DNA of 64,000 bases from Mycobacterium sp. GA-1199 (GTDB lineage: Bacteria; Actinomycetota; Actinomycetes; Mycobacteriales; Mycobacteriaceae): assembly GCF_001500045.1 (NCBI RefSeq), contig NZ_LQIX01000010.1:50622-114621 (forward strand), in the 5' to 3' direction. Made by a program: the position numbers and the translations under genes. Below the pieces are notes generated by a model. That model saw nothing but the letters and a program-made list of their open reading frames with translations. It did not search any database and had not been told where the DNA came from. This document shows, piece after piece, positions 17,126-28,069 of the stretch; the first letter of the stretch is position 1, and every line of letters begins with the position of its first letter.

Positions 17126-20100
17126 GTGGTCGGTGAAGCCGGGGTCGGATCGAACCATCGGACGGTGCGCCTCATTGCCATCGTCGCCGGATTGCTCGGC
17201 GCACTCCTGGCGATCGCGACGCCGTTGATGCCGGTCACGCAGACGACCGCCCAACTGAACTGGCCGCAGAACGGCGTCCTGCGCAGCGTTGACGCCCCGC
17301 TCATCGGCTACGTCGCGACCGACCTCGAGATCTCGGTGCCGTGTCGCGCGGCGGCCGGGCTGGCCGGGCCCGGCGATCAGGGCCGCACGGTGCTGTTGTC
17401 GACCGTGCCCAAACAGGCGCCCAAGGCCATCGACCGCGGCCTTCTCATCGAGCGGGTCAACGACGACCTGCTGGTGATCGTGCGCAACACCCCGGTGGTC
17501 AGCGCACCGCTGGATCAGGTGCTCAGCCCGCAATGCCAGCGGCTGACGTTCACCGCACACGCCGACAAGGTGACCGGTGAGTTCGTCGGGCTCGTCCAGG
17601 GTCCGGGACGGATTCCGAGCGAGGACCCGGGCGAACCACTGCGCGGTGAGCGCGGCGGCTACGACTTCCGCCCCCAGATCGTCGGCGTCTTCACCGACCT
17701 CAGCGGTCCGGCGCCACCGGGACTGGAATTCTCCGCGACGCTCGACACCCGCTACAGCACATCGCCGACGCTGCTCAAGACGCTGGCGATGCTCATCGGG
17801 GTGGCGATGACCGTCATCGCCCTGGTCGCACTTCATCTTCTCGACACCGCCGACGGCCGCGGCGTCAGACGGTTCCTGCCCCCGCGGTGGTGGACGCTGC
17901 GCCCGCTCGACGGCGTCGTCACCGCGGTCCTGGTGTGGTGGCACTTCGTCGGCGCCAACACCGCCGACGACGGCTACATCCTGACGATGGCGCGGGTCTC
18001 CGAGCACGCCGGCTACATGGCCAACTACTACCGGTGGTTCGGCACGCCCGAAGCGCCGTTCGGCTGGTACTACGACCTGCTGGCGTTGTGGGCGCACGTC
18101 AGCACGCACAGCGTGTGGATGCGGCTGCCGACGTTGGTGATGGCGCTGGCGTGCTGGTGGGTGATCAGCCGTGAGGTGATCCCGCGCCTGGGCCACGCGG
18201 TGAAGTCCACGCCGGCGGCGGCGTGGACGGCGGCGGGTCTGTTCCTGGCGTTCTGGCTGCCGCTGAACAACGGGCTACGGCCCGAACCGATCATCGCGCT
18301 GGGCATCCTTCTCACGTGGTGCTCGGTCGAGCGCGGGGTGGCCACCAGCAGGCTGCTGCCCGTGGCGATCGCGATCATCATCGGTGCGCTGACGCTGTTC
18401 TCCGGCCCGACGGGCATCGCCGCCGTGGGCGCGCTGCTGGTGGCCGTCGGGCCACTGAAAACCATTGTCGCCGCGCATGTCTCGCGATTCGGCTACTTGG
18501 CGCTGCTGGCACCGATCCTGGCCGCGGCCACCGTCACGATCATCCTGATCTTCCGGGACCAGACGCTGGCCTCCGAACTGCAGGCCAGCGCCTTCAAATC
18601 CGCGGTCGGGCCGAGCCTGAGCTGGTTCGACGAGCACATCCGCTACGAGCGGTTGTTCACGCTGAGCCCCGACGGTTCGGTGGCGCGCCGGTTCGCCGTG
18701 CTCACGCTGCTGCTGGCGCTGGCCGTTGCCGTCGCGATGTCGTTGCGCAAGTTCAAGATTCCCGGCACGGCGTTAGGGCCCAGCCGCCGCATCATCGGCA
18801 TCACGGTCATCTCGTTTTTGGCGATGATGTTCACCCCGACCAAGTGGACCCATCACTTCGGTGTATTCGCCGGGCTGGCCGGCTCACTGGGCGCGCTGGC
18901 CGCAGTCGCCGTCACCGCCACGGCGATGCGCTCGCGCCGCAACCGCTCGGTGTTCGGCGCCGCGGTGCTGTTCGCGATGGCGTTGTCGTTCGCCACCGTC
19001 AACGGCTGGTGGTACGTGTCGAACTTCGGTGTGCCGTGGTCGAATGCCATGCCCGAGTGGAAGTTCGGCTTCTCGACGATGCTGCTCGGGCTGGCCGTGC
19101 TGGCCCTGCTCGCTGCCGCGTGGTTCCACTTCTCCGGGCGCGACTCGTCGCCGCCCGGCCCGCAACGGCGCTGGCAACGAATGCTGCAGGCGCCGTTGGC
19201 CATCGCCACATGGCTGTTGGTGGTTTTCGAGGTGCTCTCGCTGACGTTGGCCATGATCGACCAGTATCCGGCGTGGAGCGTCGGCCGGTCCAACCTCGAA
19301 GCCGTGGCCGGCAGGACGTGCGGGATGGCCCAGGATGTGCTGGTCGAGGAGGACCCCAACGTCGGCATGCTGACGCCGATCGACACGCCCGTCGGTGAGG
19401 CGCTCGGCGCAGGCACCGCACAAGGGTTCAACCCCAACGGGATTCCCAGCGACGTCTCCGCCGACGAGACCATGAGCGGACAGGGCACCTCCACCAACTT
19501 CGCCGACACCGACAGCGACGACGACCAGGCGGGCAACGGCGGGACCGAGGGCGGCACGACCGCCGCCGCCGGTGTCAACGGTTCACGGGCCCGTCTGCCC
19601 TACAAACTCGATCCGGCCACCACGCCGGTGATGGGCAGCTGGCGTGCCGGCACCCAGCAGCCCGCGCAGTTGCGCTCGGCCTGGTACCGGCTGCCGGACC
19701 GCGACGACGCCGGCCCGCTGCTGGTCATCTCGGCCGCCGGCCGGTTCGACGCGGGTGAGGTCACGGTCCAGTGGGCGACCGACGAGCAGGCGGCCGCCGA
19801 CGAGCCGGGTGGTGCGATCGGGTTCGCCGACGTCGGCGCCTCCCCCGCGTGGCGGAACCTGCGGGCTCCGCTGTCCGCGATACCGCGCGACGCGACCCAG
19901 ATTCGGCTGGTGGCCTCCGACGAAGACCTCGACCCGCAGCATTGGATCGCGGTGACGCCGCCGCGGATCCCGGAGCTGCGCACGCTGCAGGACGTCGTCG
20001 GATCGTCCGATCCGGTGCTGCTCGACTGGCTGGTCGGGTTGGCGTTCCCCTGCCAGCGGCCGTTCGGCCATCAGAACGGCATCGTCGAGGTGCCCAAGTG

Positions 20101-20359
20101 GCGGATCCTGCCCGACCGGTTCGGGGCCGAGGCGAACTCGCCGGTGATGGACTACCTCGGTGGCGGGCCGCTCGGCATCACCGAACTGCTGGTGCGCGCC
20201 ACGACGGTGCCCACGTATCTGCAGGACGACTGGTTCCGCGACTGGGGCTCGCTGCAGCAGCTCACGCCGTGGTACCCGAATGCCGCCGATGCCCGCCTCG
20301 ACCTCGGCACGGCGACGCGCAGCGGGTTGTGGAGCCCGGCGCCGCTGCGCCTGTCCTGA
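17126..20359 (+). CDS. embC: Arabinosyltransferase EmbC (lipoarabinomannan arabinan)
   Basis: 1077 aa; EmbC (Rv3793) has 1094. It is first in the emb series, as in M. tuberculosis. After an N-terminal helix and an extracytoplasmic jelly-roll-like domain (~residues 35-215), the GT-C motif ANTADDGYILTMARV carries the catalytic Asp pair, followed by YYRWFGTPEAPFGWYYD. About 13 membrane helices run to residue ~700. The C-terminal carbohydrate-binding domain contains an acidic low-complexity insert near residue 790 (DTDSDDDQAGNGG) and ends in SGLWSPAPLRLS. It elongates the arabinan of lipoarabinomannan. In this genome it is cut off from embA by an antisense gene and a hairpin. Confidence 0.95.
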   Translation: MVGEAGVGSNHRTVRLIAIVAGLLGALLAIATPLMPVTQTTAQLNWPQNGVLRSVDAPLIGYVATDLEISVPCRAAAGLAGPGDQGRTVLLSTVPKQAPKAIDRGLLIERVNDDLLVIVRNTPVVSAPLDQVLSPQCQRLTFTAHADKVTGEFVGLVQGPGRIPSEDPGEPLRGERGGYDFRPQIVGVFTDLSGPAPPGLEFSATLDTRYSTSPTLLKTLAMLIGVAMTVIALVALHLLDTADGRGVRRFLPPRWWTLRPLDGVVTAVLVWWHFVGANTADDGYILTMARVSEHAGYMANYYRWFGTPEAPFGWYYDLLALWAHVSTHSVWMRLPTLVMALACWWVISREVIPRLGHAVKSTPAAAWTAAGLFLAFWLPLNNGLRPEPIIALGILLTWCSVERGVATSRLLPVAIAIIIGALTLFSGPTGIAAVGALLVAVGPLKTIVAAHVSRFGYLALLAPILAAATVTIILIFRDQTLASELQASAFKSAVGPSLSWFDEHIRYERLFTLSPDGSVARRFAVLTLLLALAVAVAMSLRKFKIPGTALGPSRRIIGITVISFLAMMFTPTKWTHHFGVFAGLAGSLGALAAVAVTATAMRSRRNRSVFGAAVLFAMALSFATVNGWWYVSNFGVPWSNAMPEWKFGFSTMLLGLAVLALLAAAWFHFSGRDSSPPGPQRRWQRMLQAPLAIATWLLVVFEVLSLTLAMIDQYPAWSVGRSNLEAVAGRTCGMAQDVLVEEDPNVGMLTPIDTPVGEALGAGTAQGFNPNGIPSDVSADETMSGQGTSTNFADTDSDDDQAGNGGTEGGTTAAAGVNGSRARLPYKLDPATTPVMGSWRAGTQQPAQLRSAWYRLPDRDDAGPLLVISAAGRFDAGEVTVQWATDEQAAADEPGGAIGFADVGASPAWRNLRAPLSAIPRDATQIRLVASDEDLDPQHWIAVTPPRIPELRTLQDVVGSSDPVLLDWLVGLAFPCQRPFGHQNGIVEVPKWRILPDRFGAEANSPVMDYLGGGPLGITELLVRATTVPTYLQDDWFRDWGSLQQLTPWYPNAADARLDLGTATRSGLWSPAPLRLS

Positions 20360-20383
20360 TTTGTTGCTCGATTGCCCTTAGCT

Positions 20384-20418
20384 GGTTGAGCGCAAGCGCC
20401 TGGTGCATGCGATCAACC
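20384..20418. terminator. Hairpin after embC, candidate bidirectional terminator
   Basis: GGTTGAGCGCA (20384-20394) pairs with TGCGATCAACC (20408-20418) at 10 of 11 positions. The right arm overlaps the last codons of the convergent AbiEi/DUF559 gene. It sits 25 bases after the embC stop, so it probably ends embC transcripts before they enter the antisense gene. Confidence 0.5.
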
Positions 20419-21426
20419 CGTTAGTGCGACCGCAGGACCGCATGCCGGGCACCCGCGCACGCGACCCGTCCAGCCGCGACGCCTGAGCACGCCGCCGATC
20501 AGCTGGGCGGTGCGGCATGTATCGCCGAAGACCAGTCCGTAGGTAAGCCGAATGGTGACCAGATCCGACCGGCTCAACTCCGCGAGATCACGCAGCGCAT
20601 CGCGGTCGCGGTCGCGCGGCGAATCGTGGAACGCGCGACCGTCGAGCTCGACGACAACACCTTGGCGCCCGTAGCGCACATCCTGGTAGGTGGCCCGGCC
20701 GGTCGCGGTGCTGCGCGTCTGCCGCTTTCCTCTGGGCAACCCGTGCGCTCGTTCGACCCGAAGCAGATAGCCGCGCTCCAGCACCGAACACGCGCCGTCG
20801 CGAAGGTCGATGAGCATCGCCTCCAAGGTGCGCCGCCCCGGGACACGCCCGCGAGTTTCCAACGTCTGCAGTGTCCGCTGCGGGGTGGTGCGCCACGTTG
20901 CACACACTCGCGCCAACTCTGCGAACGCCGCCGCGACGTCCTCCTCTCGGAGTTCGGCGGCGATCACGTCGATCAGCGCGTGCTCCACTCGAATCGCCGG
21001 AGGATTGCGAAAGAGGTCGGCGCGGTCCGCGAAATCGGGCGTCCGGTGCAGCACGATGCTTGGCAGGCTCCGCAGATGGCGCGACGAGTCGATCGCGATG
21101 TGTACAACAGTCGGCGGCGGATCGGGCAGTGCCGAGGCATGTGACAGCGCCGCCGGCCAGAACGCCAACACCGCGGCCCAGTGCCGCTGGATCTGCGTGA
21201 GGCGGCCACTGTGATTGACGTAGACACCGCGCTCGAGCGGTACCAGTTCGCGACGGCGCACCAGTCGGGCGATATCGAAATCGGTGCCACCCGCGGCCAG
21301 TACTTGGCGACGCGCGAGCACTCCGTCCTGCGACGCCGTGGTGGCCGCGACGTGCCCGAGATGCCAGCGCGTCACGCGGATAAGCGTGTACCTGTCGCCG
21401 CCCGAGGGCCAGGCCGACGCCGCCAC
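20413..21426 (-). CDS. AbiEi-like antitoxin domain plus DUF559 endonuclease-like protein, inserted between embC and embA
   Basis: 337 aa from GTG 21426; GTG 21375 (VTRWHLGH) is an alternative start. The N-terminal ~60 residues (ASQDGVLARRQVLAAGGTD, then ERGVYVNHSG) are the winged-helix domain seen in type IV AbiEi antitoxins. The C-terminal ~100 residues are DUF559, a PD-(D/E)xK nuclease-like fold: VVVELDGRAFHD and RDRDALRDLAELSRSDL. These genes are abundant orphans in environmental actinobacteria; no AbiEii-type toxin partner is nearby. It reads against the emb genes and breaks the usual embC-embA continuity, a sign of insertion. Confidence 0.82.
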   Translation of the reverse strand: MAASAWPSGGDRYTLIRVTRWHLGHVAATTASQDGVLARRQVLAAGGTDFDIARLVRRRELVPLERGVYVNHSGRLTQIQRHWAAVLAFWPAALSHASALPDPPPTVVHIAIDSSRHLRSLPSIVLHRTPDFADRADLFRNPPAIRVEHALIDVIAAELREEDVAAAFAELARVCATWRTTPQRTLQTLETRGRVPGRRTLEAMLIDLRDGACSVLERGYLLRVERAHGLPRGKRQTRSTATGRATYQDVRYGRQGVVVELDGRAFHDSPRDRDRDALRDLAELSRSDLVTIRLTYGLVFGDTCRTAQLIGGVLRRRGWTGRVRGCPACGPAVALTG

Positions 21427-21443
21427 AGCTGTGGATAACCACC

Positions 21444-21504
21444 TACCCGGTGGATCGCACGTACGTGGTACTTGGGATCCACCGGTTAAACCTCACCACG
21501 TGCG
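21444..21504. promoter_or_regulatory. Interleaved inverted repeats in the embA upstream region
   Basis: Arm A, CCGGTGGATC (21447-21456), is complementary to A', GATCCACCGG (21476-21485), with two further outer matches in three. Arm B, CGCACGTACGTGGT (21456-21469), is complementary to B', ACCACGTGCG (21495-21504), apart from a three-to-four-base bulge. The order A-B-A'-B' means the helices are interleaved: either a pseudoknot or two competing hairpins. The region must also hold promoters for embA and for the divergent gene. Confidence 0.45.
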
Positions 21505-21567
21505 ACCCGGTCGCGATCGGCCGTGCGTCATCAACTCCGGTGAGCGCTTCGCCTACCATCGACGCTC

Positions 21568-24500
21568 GTGCCTGCCCATCGGATCGCGCGATTGATCGCC
21601 GTCGTCGCAGGCATCGCCGGTGTGCTGCTGTGCGGGCTGGTCCCGCTGTTGCCGGTCAAACAGACCACTGCGACCATTCTGTGGCCGCAGGGCACCGGAC
21701 CCGACGGGTTCGTCAGCGACATCACCGCCCCGCTGGTCTCCGGCGCGCCGCAGGCCCTCGACATCTCGATCCCCTGCCGGGCTGTCGCCACGCTGCCCGA
21801 CGACGGCGGCCTGGTGCTGTCGACCATTCCGCCGGGCGGCATCGACGCCAGCCGCAACGGGCTGTTCGTGCGCGCGACCTCCGACGTCGTCGTCGTGGCG
21901 TTCCGCGATTCCGTCGCCGCCGTCGCACCGCGACCCGCCGTGGAGGGCGGCGCCTGCAGCACACTGCACATCTGGGCCAACCCGGGCGAGGCCGGCGCCG
22001 ACTTCATCGGGCTGCCCGGAGCCGCAGGGACCCTGCCCGCCGAGGAGAAGCCGCAGGTCGCCGGCGTCTTCACGGATCTGGAGGTCGCGCCACAGGAGGG
22101 GCTGTCGGCGCGCGTCGACGTCGACACCCGGTTCATCACCTCGCCCACCGCACTCAAGCTCGCCGTGATGGTGCTGGGGGTCTTGTGCGTGATCGCGTCG
22201 ATCGTCGCGTTGGCGGTGTTGGACCGCCACAGCGGTCGCCGCGTGGCGGGCGCATGGCGCCGGTTCTGGCGCGTCGGCTTCTGGCACTGGGTGGCCGACC
22301 TCGCCGTCGTGGGCACCTTGCTGCTGTGGCACGTCATCGGCGCGCTGTCGTCGGACGACGGCTACAACCTCACCATCGCCCGGGTCTCCGCCGACGCCGG
22401 CTACACCGCGAACTACTACCGCTTCTTCGGCGCCACGGAGGCCCCGTTCGACTGGTACCAGTCCCTGCTGGCGGCGTTCGCCTCGGTCAGCACCGCCAGC
22501 GTGTGGATGCGGGTGCCCGCGACGCTGGCGGCGATCGGCGCCTGGTTGATCGTCAGCCGCTGCATCCTGCCCCGCCTCGGCCGCCGGCTCGCCGCCAACC
22601 GGGTGACGGTGTGGACGGCCGGAGCGGTGTTCCTGGCGGCATGGCTGCCGTTCAACAACGGCCTGCGACCCGAACCGCTCATCGCGTTCGGCACCGTTGC
22701 CGTGTGGGTGCTGGTGGAGAACGCCGTCGCCACCCGGCGGACGTGGCCGGCCGCGGTGGCCATCGTCGTCGCGGTGTTCAGCGTGACGCTGGCGCCGCAG
22801 GGGCTGATCGCGATCGCGCCGCTGTTGGTCGGGGCCCGCGCGATCGTGCGCACCATTCGCGCGCGCCGTCCGGTCGACGGTGTGCTGGCCCCACTCGCCG
22901 CGCTGCTGGGTGCGCTCGCGCTGATCTTCGTGGTGGTGTTCCGCGACCAGACTCTGGCCACGGTGGCCGAGTCGGCCCGCATCAAGTACGTCGTCGGCCC
23001 GACCATCGCGTGGTACCAGGAGTTCTTGCGCTACTACTTCCTCACCGTCGAGGACAGCGTCGATTCGTCACTGACCCGACGCTTCGCGGTGCTGGTGCTG
23101 TTGCTCTGCCTGTTCGGGATGCTCGCGGTGCTGCTGCGGCGCGGCGGCGTCGTCGGCATGGCGCGCGGACCGGTGTGGCGGCTGATCGGGTCGACCGCGA
23201 TCGGCCTTCTGCTGCTGACGTTCACGCCCACCAAGTGGGCCGTGCAGTTCGGCGCCTTCGCCGGGCTGGCCGGTGCGCTCGGTGCGGTGACGGCATTCGC
23301 GTTCAGCCGCGTCGGGTTGCACAGCCGGCGAAACCTCGCGCTCTACGTCACCGCGCTGCTGTTCGTATTGGCCTGGGCCACATCGGGTATCAACGGCTGG
23401 TTCTACATCGGCAACTACGGTGTCCCGTGGTTCGACAAGCAGCCGGTGATCGCCGGTATCCCGGTGACCGGGATCTTTCTCGCCTTGGCGATCGTGACCG
23501 GTCTGCTCGCCGGGTGGCTGCACTTCCGCATGGACTACGCAGGACACACGGAGGTCGCCAACACCAAGCGCAACCGCGTGCTCGCCTCGACGCCGCTGCT
23601 CGTGGTGGCGACGATCATGGTGGTGCTCGAGGTCGGGTCCATGGCCAAGGGCGCCGTGCAGCGCTACCCCGTCTACACCACCGCCAAGGCCAACTTCTCG
23701 GCATTGACGTCCGGGCTCTCGGACACCAGCTGCGCGATGGCCGACGATGTGCTCGTCGAACCGGACACGAATGCCGGGATGCTGCAACCGGTTCCGGGAC
23801 AACGCTTCGGCGAGTACGGCCCGCTCGGCGGGGAGGACCCGGTCGGCTTCAATCCCAACGGCGTCAGCGACACCCTCGAACCGCCCGAACCGATCACCGC
23901 CAACCCCGGCACGGTCAACTCCGACGGATCGCCCAATGAACCGAACATCGGCATCGGCTTCGCCGCGGGCACCGGCGGCGGCTACGGACCCGTCGGCGTG
24001 AACGGCTCGAACGTGTTCCTGCCGTTCGGACTCGACCCGGAACGCACGCCGGTGATGGGCAGTTACGACGAAAATACCGTCGCGGCCAAGGTGACGTCGG
24101 CGTGGTATCAGCTCCCGCCACGCACCCCGGACCGGCCGCTGGTCACCGTCGCGGCCGCGGGAGCGATCTGGTTCTACGAAGAGGACGGCTCGTTCAACTA
24201 CGGGCAGTCGCTGAAGCTGCAGTGGGGTGTGCACCGCCCGGACGGCAGCTATGCGCCGCTGACCGAGGTGCAGCCGATCGACATCGGCCCCGGTCCCCAA
24301 AAGGCCTGGCGCAACCTGCGTTTCCCGCTCACAACGGCGCCACCGGAGGCCAATGTCGCGCGCATCGTCGCCGATGACCCCAACCTGTCCACCGACCAGT
24401 GGTTCGCGTTCACCCCGCCGCGCGTGCCGGTGCTGGTGACGGCCCAGCAGTTCCTCGGCTCGCAGACGCCGGTGCTGATGGACATCGCGACGGCCGCGAA

Positions 24501-24828
24501 CTTCCCCTGCCAGAACCCGTTCTCCGAACGCCTCGGCATCGCCGAACTGCCGGAATACCGCATCCTTCCGAATCTCAAGCAGGTGGTCGTGTCCTCGAAC
24601 CAGTGGCAGTCGGCCGAGGACGGCGGTCCGTTCCTGTTCATTCAGGCGCTGTTGCGCACCTCGACCGTGCCCACTTACCTGCGCGACGACTGGTACCGCG
24701 ACTGGGGTTCGATCGAGCGCTACCTGCGGGTGGTGCCCGAATCCGAGGCTCCCGACGCGGTCGTCGAACAAGGAGCGGTGCGCGTATTCGGTTGGAGCCG
24801 TAACGGACCCATCAGGGCGCTGCCATGA
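21568..24828 (+). CDS. embA: Arabinosyltransferase EmbA (arabinogalactan arabinan)
   Basis: 1086 aa from GTG 21568; [19 protein letters not shown] follows at once, as in Rv3794 (1094 aa). The extracytoplasmic N-domain includes DISIPCRAV and [13 protein letters not shown]. The catalytic loop is [14 protein letters not shown], with [15 protein letters not shown] after it. The multi-helix core runs to residue ~700, and the C-terminal carbohydrate-binding domain ends [10 protein letters not shown]. EmbA works with EmbB as a heterodimer adding the alpha-1,3 branch and terminal hexa-arabinan of arabinogalactan. The stop overlaps the embB ATG by four bases. Because an antisense gene precedes it, embA needs its own promoter here. 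Confidence 0.95.
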   Translation: MPAHRIARLIAVVAGIAGVLLCGLVPLLPVKQTTATILWPQGTGPDGFVSDITAPLVSGAPQALDISIPCRAVATLPDDGGLVLSTIPPGGIDASRNGLFVRATSDVVVVAFRDSVAAVAPRPAVEGGACSTLHIWANPGEAGADFIGLPGAAGTLPAEEKPQVAGVFTDLEVAPQEGLSARVDVDTRFITSPTALKLAVMVLGVLCVIASIVALAVLDRHSGRRVAGAWRRFWRVGFWHWVADLAVVGTLLLWHVIGALSSDDGYNLTIARVSADAGYTANYYRFFGATEAPFDWYQSLLAAFASVSTASVWMRVPATLAAIGAWLIVSRCILPRLGRRLAANRVTVWTAGAVFLAAWLPFNNGLRPEPLIAFGTVAVWVLVENAVATRRTWPAAVAIVVAVFSVTLAPQGLIAIAPLLVGARAIVRTIRARRPVDGVLAPLAALLGALALIFVVVFRDQTLATVAESARIKYVVGPTIAWYQEFLRYYFLTVEDSVDSSLTRRFAVLVLLLCLFGMLAVLLRRGGVVGMARGPVWRLIGSTAIGLLLLTFTPTKWAVQFGAFAGLAGALGAVTAFAFSRVGLHSRRNLALYVTALLFVLAWATSGINGWFYIGNYGVPWFDKQPVIAGIPVTGIFLALAIVTGLLAGWLHFRMDYAGHTEVANTKRNRVLASTPLLVVATIMVVLEVGSMAKGAVQRYPVYTTAKANFSALTSGLSDTSCAMADDVLVEPDTNAGMLQPVPGQRFGEYGPLGGEDPVGFNPNGVSDTLEPPEPITANPGTVNSDGSPNEPNIGIGFAAGTGGGYGPVGVNGSNVFLPFGLDPERTPVMGSYDENTVAAKVTSAWYQLPPRTPDRPLVTVAAAGAIWFYEEDGSFNYGQSLKLQWGVHRPDGSYAPLTEVQPIDIGPGPQKAWRNLRFPLTTAPPEANVARIVADDPNLSTDQWFAFTPPRVPVLVTAQQFLGSQTPVLMDIATAANFPCQNPFSERLGIAELPEYRILPNLKQVVVSSNQWQSAEDGGPFLFIQALLRTSTVPTYLRDDWYRDWGSIERYLRVVPESEAPDAVVEQGAVRVFGWSRNGPIRALP

Positions 24829-27800
24829 GCCGGACGCCGAGTTCTGAAGTGCGGATCGCCCGCTGGGTGGCGGCCATCGCGGGGCTGATCGGCTTCGTGC
24901 TGTCGGTGGCGACGCCCCTGCTACCGGTGGAACAGACCACGACGACGCTGAACTGGCCGCAGCAGGGGGAGTTGAACAGCGTCACCGCGCCACTCATCAC
25001 GCAGACGCCGGTGCGGATGACGGTGACGGTGCCGTGCGAGGTGATCCGCACGATGCCGCCGCGCGGCGGAATGGTGCTCGGCACCGCGCCCAAGGACGGT
25101 AAGCAGGCCGCGCTGCAGGGCCTGTTCGTGACGGTCAACCCGCAACGCGTCGACATCACCGACCGAAACGTGGTGGTGGCCAGCGTCCCCCGGGCCCGGG
25201 TGGTCGGCACCGGAGAGTCCCCGGGGTGCTCACGGATCGAGATCACCTCCTCCGAGGAGGGCACGTTCGCGAGCTTCGTCGGCCTGACGAGGGCCGACGG
25301 CTCCCCGCAGTACACCGGTTTCCCGGACCCGAACCTGCGCCCAGCGATCGTCGGGGTGTTCACCGATCTGACCGGCCCCGCCCCGCCGGGGTTGAGCCTG
25401 TCGGCGGAGATCGACACCCGGTTCACCACCGAGCCGACGCCGTTGAAGCTGACGGCGATGGTGCTGGCCATCGTGTCGACGGCGATTGCACTGCTGGCGT
25501 TGTGGCGCCTGGACCGCATGGATGGCAGGCGGATGCGGCGGTTGATCCCGCAGCGGTGGCGGACGTTCACCCCCACCGATGTGGTGGTGGTCGGCGGCTT
25601 CGCCCTCTGGCACGTGATCGGGGCCAACTCCTCTGACGACGGCTATATCCTGGGGATGGCCCGGGTCGCCGGACACGCCGGGTACATGTCGAACTACTTC
25701 CGATGGTTCGGCAGCCCCGAGGACCCGTTCGGCTGGTACTACAACCTGCTGGCGATGATGACGAGCGTCAGCGACGCGAGCATCTGGATGCGGCTGCCGG
25801 ACCTGGTGTGCGGAATCGTGTGCTGGCTGTTGCTTTCTCGCGAGGTGCTGCCGCGACTCGGTCCAGCCGTCGCCGCGAGCAAGCCCGCGCTGTGGGCGGC
25901 GGGTCTGGTGCTGCTCGCGGCGTGGATGCCGTTCAACAACGGCCTGCGCCCCGAGGGCCAGATCGCCACCGGCGCGCTGATCACCTATGTGCTGATCGAG
26001 CGGGCCATCACCTCCGGACGGCTCACTCCCGCGGCGTTCGCGATCATCACGGCGGCGTTCACGCTCGGTATCCAGCCGACGGGGCTGATCGCGGTCGCTG
26101 CGCTGCTGGCAGGCGGCCGACCGCTGTTGCGCATCCTGGTGCGTCGACGGCAGGTGGTGGGCGTCTGGCCGCTGGTGTTGCCGCTGCTGGCGGCGGGCAC
26201 GGTGATCCTGACGGTGGTCTTCTTCGATCAGACCATCGCAACGGTGTTGGAGGCCACCAGGATTCGCACCGCCATCGGCCCGAACCAGGAGTGGTACACC
26301 GAGAACCTGCGCTACTACTACCTGATCCTGCCGACGGTCGACGGTTCGCTGTCGCGTCGCTTCGGGTTCCTGATCACCGCGCTGTCGCTGTTCGCCTCGA
26401 TGTTCATCCTGTTGCGGCGCGGACGCGTGCCCGGTGTGGCACGGGGCCCCGCGTGGCGGCTGATCGGGATCATCCTGGGCACGGTGTTCTTCCTGATGTT
26501 CACCCCGACCAAGTGGGTGCATCACTTCGGTCTGTTCGCCGCCGTCGGCGCCGCGATGGCGGCGCTCGCGACCGTGCTGGTGTCGCCGGCCGTACTGAGG
26601 TGGTCACGCAACCGGATGGCGTTCCTGGCCGCCGTGTTGTTCGTGCTCGCACTGTGCTTCGCGACCACCAACGGCTGGTGGTACGTGTCCAGTTACGGCG
26701 TGCCCTTCAACAACGACGAACCGGCCATCGGCGGCGTCACCGTCAGCACGATCTTCTTCGCGCTGTTCGCGATCGCGGCGATATGGGCGGCCTGGCTGCA
26801 CTTCTCGTCGCGGACCCGCGGCGAAGGCCGCATCGCCCGGGCGCTGACCGCGGCGCCGATACCGGTTGTCGCGGGCTTCATGGTGGTGGTGTTCGTCGGT
26901 TCGATGCTCGTCGGCGCGGTTCGCCAGTACCCCACCTACTCGAACGCGTGGGCCAACCTGCGCGCCTTCGCCGGTGGCTGCGGCCTGGCCGACGACGTAC
27001 TCGTCGAACCCGACGCCAACCAAGGCTTTCTGACAGCGCTGCCCGGACAGTACGGGCCGCTGGGTCCGCTGGGCGGAGACCGGCCCGTCGGGTTCACCGC
27101 CGATGGTGTGCCGGAAAAGATTGTCGCCGAGGCCATCCGGATGAACCTGCCGATGCCGGGCACCGACTACGACTGGGACCAGCCCACCGAGCTCGAGGAG
27201 CCCGGGGTCAACGGATCCACGGTGCCGCTGCCCTATGGGCTCGACCCGAACCGGGTGCCGCTGGCGGGCACCTACGTCGAGGGACCCCAGCAGCAGAGCC
27301 GGTTGACGTCGGCCTGGTACGAACTGCCGGCCCCCGACGATGCGCACCCGCTGGTCGTCGTCACCGCCGCCGGAACCATCACCGGCGACAGCGTGTTCAA
27401 CGGGCGCACCGAGGGCGAGACGGTCGAGTTGGAGTACGCGCGCCGCGCTCCCGACGGCGCCCTGGTACCCGCCGGCCGGATGGTGCCCTACGACCTGGGC
27501 CCGATCCCGTCGTGGCGCAACCTGCGCTTCCCCCGCGCCGACATCCCCGCCGACGCGGTCGCAGTTCGCGTTGTCGCCGAGGACCTTTCGCTCACGCCGG
27601 GCGACTGGCTGGCGGTGACTCCACCCCGGGTGCCCGAACTGCGGTCGGTACAGGAGTACGTCGGCTCGGAGCAGCCGGTGCTGATGGACTGGGCCGTCGG
27701 ACTGGCGTTCCCGTGCCAGCAGCCGATGCTGCACGCCAACGGCGTCACCGAGATTCCGAAGTTCCGCATCACTCCGGACTACAACGCCAAGCGCAAGGAC

Positions 27801-28034
27801 ACCGACACGTGGCAGGACGGCCTCAACGGCGGTCTGCTGGGGATCACGGATCTGCTGATGCGCGCGCACGTGATGGCGACGTATCTCTCGGAGGACTGGG
27901 GCCGGGACTGGGGCTCGCTTCGCCGGTTCGAGATGACCCCCGAGGCGCAAGGAGCGACGCCGGCGACACTGGACTTCGGCACGGCCACCCACAGCGGCCT
28001 GTACAGCCCGGGCCACATCCGCATCAAGCCGTAA
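24825..28034 (+). CDS. embB: Arabinosyltransferase EmbB, main ethambutol target
   Basis: 1069 aa; Rv3795 has 1098. Motifs are as in the paralogues: the extracytoplasmic N-domain to residue ~200, the catalytic loop [13 protein letters not shown] with Asp271-Asp272, then [19 protein letters not shown]. The ethambutol-resistance-determining region is wild type: the residue aligned with M. tuberculosis Met306 is Met278 (codon 25656-25658). The C-terminal carbohydrate-binding domain includes [19 protein letters not shown] and ends [12 protein letters not shown]. It is coupled to embA by ATGA. Ethambutol susceptibility at the target level is inferred, not shown. Confidence 0.96.
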   Translation: MSRTPSSEVRIARWVAAIAGLIGFVLSVATPLLPVEQTTTTLNWPQQGELNSVTAPLITQTPVRMTVTVPCEVIRTMPPRGGMVLGTAPKDGKQAALQGLFVTVNPQRVDITDRNVVVASVPRARVVGTGESPGCSRIEITSSEEGTFASFVGLTRADGSPQYTGFPDPNLRPAIVGVFTDLTGPAPPGLSLSAEIDTRFTTEPTPLKLTAMVLAIVSTAIALLALWRLDRMDGRRMRRLIPQRWRTFTPTDVVVVGGFALWHVIGANSSDDGYILGMARVAGHAGYMSNYFRWFGSPEDPFGWYYNLLAMMTSVSDASIWMRLPDLVCGIVCWLLLSREVLPRLGPAVAASKPALWAAGLVLLAAWMPFNNGLRPEGQIATGALITYVLIERAITSGRLTPAAFAIITAAFTLGIQPTGLIAVAALLAGGRPLLRILVRRRQVVGVWPLVLPLLAAGTVILTVVFFDQTIATVLEATRIRTAIGPNQEWYTENLRYYYLILPTVDGSLSRRFGFLITALSLFASMFILLRRGRVPGVARGPAWRLIGIILGTVFFLMFTPTKWVHHFGLFAAVGAAMAALATVLVSPAVLRWSRNRMAFLAAVLFVLALCFATTNGWWYVSSYGVPFNNDEPAIGGVTVSTIFFALFAIAAIWAAWLHFSSRTRGEGRIARALTAAPIPVVAGFMVVVFVGSMLVGAVRQYPTYSNAWANLRAFAGGCGLADDVLVEPDANQGFLTALPGQYGPLGPLGGDRPVGFTADGVPEKIVAEAIRMNLPMPGTDYDWDQPTELEEPGVNGSTVPLPYGLDPNRVPLAGTYVEGPQQQSRLTSAWYELPAPDDAHPLVVVTAAGTITGDSVFNGRTEGETVELEYARRAPDGALVPAGRMVPYDLGPIPSWRNLRFPRADIPADAVAVRVVAEDLSLTPGDWLAVTPPRVPELRSVQEYVGSEQPVLMDWAVGLAFPCQQPMLHANGVTEIPKFRITPDYNAKRKDTDTWQDGLNGGLLGITDLLMRAHVMATYLSEDWGRDWGSLRRFEMTPEAQGATPATLDFGTATHSGLYSPGHIRIKP

Positions 28035-28069
28035 CCCATCGGCCCGGCCGGTCCTCTAGCCTGGGTGCC

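Noticed and set aside
21430..21438. Perfect DnaA-box-like nonamer as part of a replication origin
   Set aside because: It is a single copy without further boxes, an AT-rich unwinding region, or dnaA/dnaN nearby.
25703..28069. Possible long N-terminal extension of the MBL-fold hydrolase across embB
   Set aside because: The frame is open only as a shadow of embB. The MBL domain is complete from GTG 28070.
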